From Brevundimonas sp. (GTDB taxonomy: Bacteria; Pseudomonadota; Alphaproteobacteria; Caulobacterales; Caulobacteraceae), in assembly GCF_018608325.1 (NCBI RefSeq), contig NZ_JABAZW010000087.1:1-35825 (forward strand): a stretch of 35,825 nucleotides of DNA. Direction: 5' to 3'. Below are positions 7,611-13,954 of the stretch, in pieces. Position numbers and translations under genes: made by a program. The stretch's first letter is position 1; every line of letters begins with the position of its first letter. The notes below the pieces were generated by a model. It saw only the letters and a list, made by a program, of their open reading frames with translations, ran no database searches and had not been told where the DNA came from.

Positions 7611-7711
7611 TGGACGGGCCCGCGCAAGCTCCAAGCGTGCGCCGTCCAGGCGAGGTTCCTGCTAAGAATCCCATGACCTTCCCGTCCAGGCTCGTTCTGG
7701 ACGGGCTTTCT
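7611..7711 (+). ncRNA. Candidate small structured RNA ending in an intrinsic terminator
   Basis: No convincing gene lies between 7526 and 7742, yet the segment is highly structured. TGGACGG (7611-7617) can pair with CCGTCCA (7632-7638), enclosing CGCA/TGCG. The sequence CCGTCCAGGC occurs again at 7682, where it forms the 5' arm of a 9-bp terminator. The four arms are mutually exchangeable, so alternative folds are possible. A promoter-like TTGACA lies 32 bases upstream inside a motif shared with the fatty-acid operon promoter. Predicted length is about 100 nt. Short frames at 7597-7665 (22 aa) and 7610-7759 (49 aa) exist but lack a good ribosome site. I do not recognise a known RNA family. 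Confidence 0.35.
7681..7711 (+). terminator. Rho-independent terminator
   Basis: Perfect 9-bp stem CCCGTCCAG (7681-7689) and CTGGACGGG (7697-7705), loop GCTCGTT, then CTTTCTC. The pyrimidine tract is on the plus strand only, so it ends rightward transcription, either of the regulator 156 bp upstream or of the candidate small RNA. Confidence 0.75.
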
Positions 7712-7742
7712 CACCAGTCCCATCAAAGCATCGGTTCAAAGG

Positions 7743-10382
7743 CTATACTGGCCGCTTGATCTTCAAGCAGTGTCGCCCTGAACCAAGATGCAGATGCCGA
7801 TCATCGCGGCCATGATTACTGCGAGAAAAAGGCGTGTATCGGGCCTGCGCCCCCGCTGGAATCTCCACGTCGCAGGTCCAGCCGTCACCTACCTCTCGCC
7901 AGTGGACGGAGACCAGACCATAGGGCGTATCGAGTTCAGCATACGCGTGGGCCAAGCCGCCCCCCGGTTCAGGCGCGATAAGGATTTGGGAATCCTGCGG
8001 CTGCGACAGGTCCAGCGACAGACCTGCAACGGCGGAATACAGCCACGCTGCAACTGCGCCATAGGCATAGTGGTTGAACGACACCATGGCGCTGCCGGTC
8101 GACAGTTCGCCGATGTTCAACGAACCGTCCGGGCGAATGGCGTCCCAGCGTTCCCACATGGTCGTTGCGCCCTGATCCACCGTATAGAGCCAGCCGGGGC
8201 AGTCGCGGTTGAGCAGCAGGCGATAGGCCGTATCGACCTGTCCTGCGGCCTGCAGAGCCGACAGGATCAGAGGCGTGCCGAGGAAGCCGGTGCCGATCCG
8301 CCAGCCATTGGCCGCGACCAGGTCCGCCAGACGCTGCCCGACCGCCATGCGCTGGTCTTCAGGCGTAAGGCCGAACGCCAGGGCCAGCGCGCATCCGGTC
8401 GGCGTCGTCTGCGCCTCATCTGACCAGCGGCCCCAGGCGGCGACGCGGGTGCGGGTCTGCAGATCGCGATAACGCACGGCATCCAGATCGCGCCCCAGCA
8501 GGGCGGCGGCGTCCGCAACCCGGCCTGCGCTGTGGGCCAGATAGGCGGTGGCGGCCAATCCGCTGTCAGTCTTTGACAAGTGCGGCTTGTCGACCGGCGC
8601 ATCCGGGTCCAGCCAGTCGCCCAGTTGGAAATCTCCACTCCAGACGCCTTCAGGATTCAGACGCTCTGCGCACCAGTCGATCCAGGCGGTCATCGACGGA
8701 TACTGGCGCGCCACCGCCCCGACATCGCCATAGGCGCAATACAGATCCCACGGCATGACGGCCGTGGCGTCGCCCCACCCCCCCACGCCCCACGCCCGCG
8801 CATCACGGCCCAGCAGATTGGGCGCCGCAACCGGCACGGCTCCGTCTTCACGCTGCTCCAGCGCCAGATCGGCCAGCCAACTGCGCAGGAAGGTGCGGCT
8901 GTCCGCGTTCAGACAGGCCGTCGGGGTGAAGACCTGAATATCGCCCGACCACCCCAGACGTTCATCCCGTTGAGGACAATCGGTCGGGATCGACAGGAAG
9001 TTCGACCTCTGGGACCATACGACATTGTCGAACAAACGGTTCAACGCTGGATCGGAACAGGCGAACCGCCCGGTCGGGCGCAGGTCGCTGGCGACCGCTT
9101 CGACGGTGACGCTTTCGATCACCACGCCCGTAGAAGTCGTGATTTCGGCATGGCGGAAACCGTGCCAGGTGAAACAGGGCCTCAGTTCGATAACGCCCAG
9201 CCCGTCCAGCACATAATCATCCGCCGCCCGTGCATGGCGCAGCGGCGCGACATAAAGCGCGCCGGCATCGTCCAGCAGTTCGGCGTGACGCACCGTGATG
9301 GTCCCGCCGCGAGGTCCGCGCGCGCGAATGGCCAGATGACCGGACAGGTTCTGTCCCGTGTCCAGCCGGATCACCGCGCCGAACCCTTCATCCTGTTCAG
9401 GAAGCTGCAGCGGCCATGATGCGACGACGCGCACGCCCGGCATATCGCGCGCCTCCAGCCCCGGCGGCAGGTCGAGCGCCGCCACCGCCTCCCAGCCGCT
9501 GTCGTCGAAACCGGGCATCCGCCAGCCCTGCGGCTCCTGCGTCAGATCAAGACTGGAGCCATGATAGATTTCAGCCGCCCGCAGGCCGCCATAGCCGCCG
9601 CGCCAGTCTTCGTCGGTGTCCACTCGCACCCGCGAACCATTGGCCAGTTCGATCTCCAACTGGGCCAGAAGCGCCGTCGTGTCGCCATAGATGTTGCGGA
9701 ACAGAAACTCGGTCAGATCGCCCCGGAACCAACCATCGCCGACGGCTGCGCTGATGACATTGGCGCCGGGCTGCAGCAGCGCCGTCACATCATAGGCCGC
9801 AAACAGAAGGCGCTTGGAATAGACCGTCCAGCCCGGATCAAACAGGTCGGGCCCGATGCTGCGGCCATTGATCTGCACATCATGCAGGCCCAGCGCCGTG
9901 ACATAGAGCCGGGCCTGGGTCGGCGCACTGTCCAGATGAAAGTGGCGCCGAACAAGCGGGACCGGTCCCGCCTCGCGCCGACCGACATTGGACAGGGGCG
10001 AGATCGGGCGGGCGGTCCAGTCGTCACGTGACAGCAGTGTGGCCTCGACGCGGCGCTCCTCGCACCAGTCGGTCCAGCCCTGACTGGTTCGCGCCCGCAC
10101 CCGCCACCACCGCACCTCACGGCTATTGAGGGACGGTGCAGGCCAGGGCGCCAGATAGGGGCGCGTCTCCTCGACCAGACCGGAGCGCACCACGTCACAC
10201 GTGAAGGCGGGATCAGCCGCGACCTCGATCTCATAGCCGGTCTGCAGAACCCCATCGACGTCGGCGGCCAGCTTCCATGACAGGCGGGGCGCGGCATGGC
10301 CGGTGGCGATCAGACCGGAATCGTCATCAATGCGCGCTTCGACGATGCGGACGGCCTTGGCCGATTGCTCAGAGGGTTCCAT
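7743..10382 (-). CDS. Alpha-L-rhamnosidase, GH78
   Basis: Inverting hydrolase that releases terminal alpha-L-rhamnose. 879 residues with the Bac_rhamnosid layout: an N-terminal FnIII-like region, a beta-sandwich region near residues 130-300, a further beta domain, the (alpha/alpha)6 barrel from about 430, and a C-terminal beta-sandwich. The catalytic box DCPQRDERLGWSGD lies near residues 466-479 with the expected acidic residues, and the second conserved Glu is in TTMWERWD (about 743), followed by SFNHYAYGAVAAWLY. No signal peptide is visible, so it is probably cytoplasmic. GTG (10385) and ATG (10382) are adjacent; GGAGG with 8-bp spacing favours ATG. It follows the TonB-dependent receptor after a terminator-like hairpin. 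Specificity (flavonoid rhamnoside, pectin side chain or other) cannot be read from sequence. Confidence 0.92.
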   Translation of the reverse strand: MEPSEQSAKAVRIVEARIDDDSGLIATGHAAPRLSWKLAADVDGVLQTGYEIEVAADPAFTCDVVRSGLVEETRPYLAPWPAPSLNSREVRWWRVRARTSQGWTDWCEERRVEATLLSRDDWTARPISPLSNVGRREAGPVPLVRRHFHLDSAPTQARLYVTALGLHDVQINGRSIGPDLFDPGWTVYSKRLLFAAYDVTALLQPGANVISAAVGDGWFRGDLTEFLFRNIYGDTTALLAQLEIELANGSRVRVDTDEDWRGGYGGLRAAEIYHGSSLDLTQEPQGWRMPGFDDSGWEAVAALDLPPGLEARDMPGVRVVASWPLQLPEQDEGFGAVIRLDTGQNLSGHLAIRARGPRGGTITVRHAELLDDAGALYVAPLRHARAADDYVLDGLGVIELRPCFTWHGFRHAEITTSTGVVIESVTVEAVASDLRPTGRFACSDPALNRLFDNVVWSQRSNFLSIPTDCPQRDERLGWSGDIQVFTPTACLNADSRTFLRSWLADLALEQREDGAVPVAAPNLLGRDARAWGVGGWGDATAVMPWDLYCAYGDVGAVARQYPSMTAWIDWCAERLNPEGVWSGDFQLGDWLDPDAPVDKPHLSKTDSGLAATAYLAHSAGRVADAAALLGRDLDAVRYRDLQTRTRVAAWGRWSDEAQTTPTGCALALAFGLTPEDQRMAVGQRLADLVAANGWRIGTGFLGTPLILSALQAAGQVDTAYRLLLNRDCPGWLYTVDQGATTMWERWDAIRPDGSLNIGELSTGSAMVSFNHYAYGAVAAWLYSAVAGLSLDLSQPQDSQILIAPEPGGGLAHAYAELDTPYGLVSVHWREVGDGWTCDVEIPAGAQARYTPFSRSNHGRDDRHLHLGSGRHCLKIKRPV

Positions 10383-10403
10383 CACCGCTTCCTCCAGAAT
10401 GCG

Positions 10404-10435
10404 AAAACCCCGCCGACGCTGCGGCGCCGACGGGG
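10404..10435 (-). terminator. Hairpin with U-tract between receptor and rhamnosidase genes
   Basis: A 28-base near-palindrome (10408-10435) with CCCCG/CGGGG ends and two internal mismatches, followed on the minus strand by TTTT (10407-10404). It has the form of an intrinsic terminator downstream of the receptor gene but sits inside what looks like one operon, so it may lower the rhamnosidase level relative to the receptor. The rhamnosidase ribosome site GGAGG follows it directly. Confidence 0.65.
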
Positions 10436-10495
10436 CGGTCGTAGGTCAGACCAGCGCAGGGAGCCATCCCCTCACCGGCCGCAACACAGGGGCTG

Positions 10496-12796
10496 TTACA
10501 GACGGAACCGCACCGTCAGGCCATAGGTGCGCGGCTCGTTGACGAAGGCCGACAGGCTGCCGACGCCGCCGGGCGTGCCCAGACCCGACAGATAATAGTC
10601 GCCATTGGTCAGGTTGCGCCCCCACAACTGGATGCCGACACCGTTGGAGAAGGCCAGTTCCAAACCCGCGCTCAGGGCGTCGGTGTCCTTGTTGCGGAAG
10701 GCCTCGGTCAGGGCCAGGTCCGTGTAATAGGACGAAGAGTGACGCCAGGTGACATTGCCCAGCAGGCTCATCTGATCCGTCAGCGGCTTGTCGAAGCTGG
10801 CGCCCAGCACATAGGTCCAGCGCGGGGCGTTCGGCGGCGTGCGGCCAGTCAGATCCTGCGCCGCGCCCAGCGGGCAGGCCAGGCCGGGGCCGCCCAGCGG
10901 GTTGACGAAGCCGCAGCCCGCCGGAAGGGGCGCGCCGGGGAAACTTACGTATTTGGCGTCCAGATAGTTGACGCTGCCGTTGAGCGACAGCCAGTCGTTC
11001 AGGCGCAGGATCGCATCCAGTTCTGCGCCGCGTGACCGCACCTTGGCGGCGTTCAGCGTCAGGAAGCTGGAGGTGCGGCTGTCGAACGACTGGACCTGCT
11101 GATCGTTCACCGTCTGGGTATAGACGGCCAGATTGGTGTTCAGGCGACCGTTGAACAGGCGCAACTTGGCGCCCGCCTCATAGGCGTCGGTCGTCTCCGG
11201 GTTGACCACCGGGCTGACCACCGACGGCGGCGCCGACAGAGACAGGTTGATGGCGGCCGATTTATAGCCGCGCGAATAGCGCAGATAATAGTTAGCGGCG
11301 CGATTCGGCTGGTAGGCGATGCCCGCCGTCCCCATGAGCGCATCATCGCTGGTCTTGGCGCTGCCCGCGAAGGTGCCGGTGCCGGGCGCGGCCCAGCTTT
11401 CCGATGACTTCTCTTCGTTCAGATAGCGCAGCCCGCCGGTCAGGCGCACCGTGTCCGTCAAGTTCGCCGTCGCCTGACCAAAGACCGCATAGCTTTCCGC
11501 CGTCTGGTGGGCCGAGTTGTCGATCTGATTATAGTGTTGCAGCGGTCCCGCAGGCGGCACGAACAGGCGCACCGGCAGAACGCCGAACTCGCCCAGTTTC
11601 TGATGGAAGTAATAGGCGCCGACCACATACTCCAGGAAGCCGCCGGCCTGGTTCTGCAGGCGCACTTCCAGCGAATCCTCGGTGACGCGGCTGGACGGCT
11701 TGGACTGCAGGTTCAGCACGGTCGCGTTCATGCCGTCGACATCCAGATCGGTGTCGGAGGCGAAGCGGCGGTGCGCGCCGATGGCCGTCAGGGTCAGGGA
11801 GCCGATGTCGCGATCAAGCTGCAGCGAGACGCCGCGGTCGGTGTTCTTCTCGCGCGAAGGATCGTTCTGGTAGGTGCGGCGGTCGAACGGACGATAGAAG
11901 GTTCCGGCGATGCGCCCGTCGCTGGGCGAAACTCCGCGCGTCGCGCCAGTCGGCACAGTGGCGCCGAAGAAGACGCTGCTGGCGGCGGCGTCGGTGACGA
12001 ACAGCGGCAGGTAGGAACAGCAGCGGTCGTCCACGACTGAATAGTCGGCGATCAGGCGCAGGCGCGTGGCCTCATCCGGCTGCCACAGCAATTGCCCGCG
12101 ATAGCTCTGACGATCGCGGGCGTTGACGTCGCCTTGCGGCAGCAGAGGCGCATCAATGACGCCGTCACGCGAGTTGTGGGACACGGCGAAGCTGACGGCC
12201 AGCTTGTCCTCGATCAGCGGCGCGCTGAGCGACATGCGGGCCTGAACGGCGTTGTAGTTGCCATAGGTTCCCTCGACATACATCCGCCCCTTGTTCAGGT
12301 CCGGAGCCGAGGTCGAGATGTTGATGGCGCCAGCCGAGTTGTTGCGCCCGAACAGGGTGCTCTGCGGACCGCGCAGAACCTCGACGCGCTGGATGTCCAG
12401 CAGGTCCTGAAGGGCCGCGCCCGGACGGCCGCGGAAGACGCCGTCGATATAGACGCCGACCGACTGCTCGAAGCCGCGGTCGGTCACGGCGGTGCCGATG
12501 CCGCGAACCGTGAAGACGCCCTGGCTGGGGTTGGAGGACTGGGTCACCAGCAGGCTGGGCGACACATCCTGCACATTGGACAGGTTGTTGATGTGCGCGG
12601 CCTGAAGCTGCTCTCCGCTGAGCACCTCGACCGAGGCCGGAACACGCTGCAGCGTCTCGGTGCGGCGCTGGGCCGTGACGACGATATCGCCCACCTGCGA
12701 CGGTTCAGGCGCGGTCTGCGCGATGGCGGCGGTGGAGACCAGCGCGGCGGCGCAGGCCAAAGCCAGGGTAGAGGCGGATGTCATCGCCTTCGTCAT
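10496..12796 (-). CDS. TonB-dependent outer-membrane receptor, probable glycoside transporter
   Basis: 766 residues. Signal peptide MTKAMTSASTLALACAAALVSTAAIAQ, then a plug domain with a TonB-box-like segment (DIVVTAQRR) and the plug signatures FTVRGIGT, VGVYIDGVFRGRPG and VEVLRGPQSTLFGRNNSAGAINI, then a beta-barrel with the NLTNGDYYLSG box and the C-terminal YGLTVRFRL ending in a hydrophobic residue as required for barrel insertion. The open frame reaches 12856, but GGGAGGAT lies just before ATG 12796 and the signal peptide starts there. The neighbouring rhamnosidase and sugar transporter suggest that it imports rhamnose-containing oligosaccharides or glycosides; receptors of this IroN/CirA-like class also carry other ligands, so the substrate is inferred only. 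Confidence 0.92.
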   Translation of the reverse strand: MTKAMTSASTLALACAAALVSTAAIAQTAPEPSQVGDIVVTAQRRTETLQRVPASVEVLSGEQLQAAHINNLSNVQDVSPSLLVTQSSNPSQGVFTVRGIGTAVTDRGFEQSVGVYIDGVFRGRPGAALQDLLDIQRVEVLRGPQSTLFGRNNSAGAINISTSAPDLNKGRMYVEGTYGNYNAVQARMSLSAPLIEDKLAVSFAVSHNSRDGVIDAPLLPQGDVNARDRQSYRGQLLWQPDEATRLRLIADYSVVDDRCCSYLPLFVTDAAASSVFFGATVPTGATRGVSPSDGRIAGTFYRPFDRRTYQNDPSREKNTDRGVSLQLDRDIGSLTLTAIGAHRRFASDTDLDVDGMNATVLNLQSKPSSRVTEDSLEVRLQNQAGGFLEYVVGAYYFHQKLGEFGVLPVRLFVPPAGPLQHYNQIDNSAHQTAESYAVFGQATANLTDTVRLTGGLRYLNEEKSSESWAAPGTGTFAGSAKTSDDALMGTAGIAYQPNRAANYYLRYSRGYKSAAINLSLSAPPSVVSPVVNPETTDAYEAGAKLRLFNGRLNTNLAVYTQTVNDQQVQSFDSRTSSFLTLNAAKVRSRGAELDAILRLNDWLSLNGSVNYLDAKYVSFPGAPLPAGCGFVNPLGGPGLACPLGAAQDLTGRTPPNAPRWTYVLGASFDKPLTDQMSLLGNVTWRHSSSYYTDLALTEAFRNKDTDALSAGLELAFSNGVGIQLWGRNLTNGDYYLSGLGTPGGVGSLSAFVNEPRTYGLTVRFRL

Positions 12797-12868
12797 TCGT
12801 ATCCTCCCATATGGGGCGCCCACGCGGACGCCGCAGGGATTGCTTGTGCATCCCATTGCCGGGACGAT

Positions 12869-12916
12869 ATCATAAACTTGCTGTACGAACAGCCAGTTTA
12901 TTACAGGAACTAGAAT
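12869..12916. promoter_or_regulatory. Divergent promoter region for the receptor (left) and its TetR regulator (right)
   Basis: Leftward -10 candidate TATGAT (12874-12869, minus strand) and rightward -10 candidate TAGAAT (12911-12916). Both -35 regions fall in or next to the 26-bp palindrome at 12874-12899, so one bound regulator could block both directions. No good TTGACA is seen for either, which leaves the exact promoters uncertain. Confidence 0.4.
12874..12899. promoter_or_regulatory. 26-bp palindromic operator, copy 1
   Basis: The outer arms AAACTTGCTG (12874-12883) and CAGCCAGTTT (12890-12899) are nearly inverted copies, and the centre is TACGAA. Twenty-two of 26 positions obey two-fold symmetry, which fits binding of a TetR dimer or dimer pair. 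A diverged copy lies at 13719-13744. The TetR gene between the two copies is the obvious candidate binder. Confidence 0.65.
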
Positions 12917-13025
12917 TGCCGACGCCGGGATCAGAATTCAAAAGCATGTCAGGCAAATGGCCTGCCGAAAAACGGCGCACGGCCTCAGTCTTTGCGATTT
13001 GCGCGAGCGTGGTTACACAACAGTC

Positions 13026-13703
13026 ATGACCGTCGCCCCTGCCCCTGCATCAAAGCCTTCACGTCGGCGACAGGTCGACCGCACCGCTGAAACGCGTCGC
13101 CGCATCCTCGACGCGACCACCGCCTGTCTGTTCAAGACCGGCTACAGCGCCGTGACCTTCTCGACCGTGTCCAAGGAGGCGGGCGTCAGCCGGGGCATCA
13201 TCACCTATCACTTCGCCACCAAGGCCGATCTGATGGTGGCGGTGCGCGACACCATCTACAGCGACGAACGCCATGTGCTGGAAGAGACCCAGTCCCGCAT
13301 CGGCGCGGCCGAATATCTGCGCGAACTGCCGCGTCTGGTGCTGGCGGGCATGCGGCGCGAACCCGCCATTGCGGTCAACGAAATCCTGCTGGCGGCCCGC
13401 GCCGACCCGGAACTGACCGGCAAGCTGCGCGCCACAGAAAAGGACATCGACCAGCGCATCCTGACCCGATTGAAGGGGCTGTACGCCGAGGCCGGCGCCA
13501 CGCCCCCCGCCAATTTGTCGACCATCATCCACCTGGCGGTGTCCACCTTTCGGGGCCTAGCCATAGCGGATCTGGTTCAGGGCGACGACGGTGAGGTCGA
13601 GGCCAGCATCGACCTGTTCCGCGACATGCTGACGCTGTCGATAGAGACCCAGGCCAAGGCGGCGGCCGAGCAAGGGGCTGCAGCGGCAGAAAAAACGGGC
13701 TGA
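13026..13703 (+). CDS. TetR-family regulator of the rhamnoside locus
   Basis: 225 residues from ATG 13026. A basic leader (SKPSRRRQVDRTAETRRRILDAT) precedes a full TetR helix-turn-helix: FSTVSKEAGVSRGIITYHFATKADLM, roughly residues 45-70. The C-terminal ligand domain is helical and ends in an Ala/Glu/Lys-rich tail. An in-frame start at 12957 exists, but the intervening residues are Cys- and Arg-rich and unlike the family. No strong ribosome site precedes 13026 (a weak point of this start). The gene lies between two copies of a 26-bp palindrome, one shared with the divergent receptor promoter and one in front of the next enzyme gene, so it probably controls both arms of the locus and itself. 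The ligand is unknown; rhamnose or a rhamnoside is the natural guess. Confidence 0.85.
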   Translation: MTVAPAPASKPSRRRQVDRTAETRRRILDATTACLFKTGYSAVTFSTVSKEAGVSRGIITYHFATKADLMVAVRDTIYSDERHVLEETQSRIGAAEYLRELPRLVLAGMRREPAIAVNEILLAARADPELTGKLRATEKDIDQRILTRLKGLYAEAGATPPANLSTIIHLAVSTFRGLAIADLVQGDDGEVEASIDLFRDMLTLSIETQAKAAAEQGAAAAEKTG

Positions 13704-13718
13704 CCCAGCTCGCGAAAG

Positions 13719-13744
13719 AAACTGGCTAGTCGTACAACAACTAT
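13719..13744. promoter_or_regulatory. 26-bp operator, copy 2
   Basis: Begins AAACTGGCT (13719-13727), keeps TCGTACA in the centre (13730-13736) and CAA after it. It agrees with the reverse complement of copy 1 at 21 of 26 positions; the right arm is the diverged one. It lies 16 bp after the TetR stop and about 210 bp upstream of the second rhamnosidase-like gene, which suggests that the enzyme-transporter pair has its own regulated promoter here. Confidence 0.6.
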
Positions 13745-13816
13745 CTTGTTAGTCTTTTGGCGGAGGCGCGAAAACGCACCCCGCGATGCCTGCGCGCGTC
13801 ATTACGGAGACCCAGG

Positions 13817-13885
13817 ATGTTCCAGTTCCCCCGTCTGACCGACGTGCGCCCCATAGCCGCCCCCGGCTGCGGCGCCCCGTTCTGA
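13817..13885 (+). CDS. Possible 22-residue leader peptide
   Basis: A short frame MFQFPRLTDVRPIAAPGCGAPF starts 7 bases after GGAG and ends with TGA at 13883. It is in the same frame as the downstream enzyme gene, which begins after a further 70 bases. It may be a regulatory upstream peptide or chance. No run of regulatory codons is seen in it. Confidence 0.25.
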   Translation: MFQFPRLTDVRPIAAPGCGAPF

Positions 13886-13954
13886 CGCCGCTGCGTCCAG
13901 CCGTCGCCCTTGCACGACGCCGCCCGACTGTATGATTTCCCCAAGGTTTACTTC

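Noticed and set aside
7597..7759. Short peptides of 22 codons (7597-7665) and 49 codons (7610-7759) in the candidate RNA
   Set aside because: No good ribosome site, and the longer one reads through the perfect terminator stem; the base pairing explains the sequence better.
12797..12856. N-terminal extension of the TonB-dependent receptor
   Set aside because: The signal peptide and a good ribosome site both place the start at 12796.
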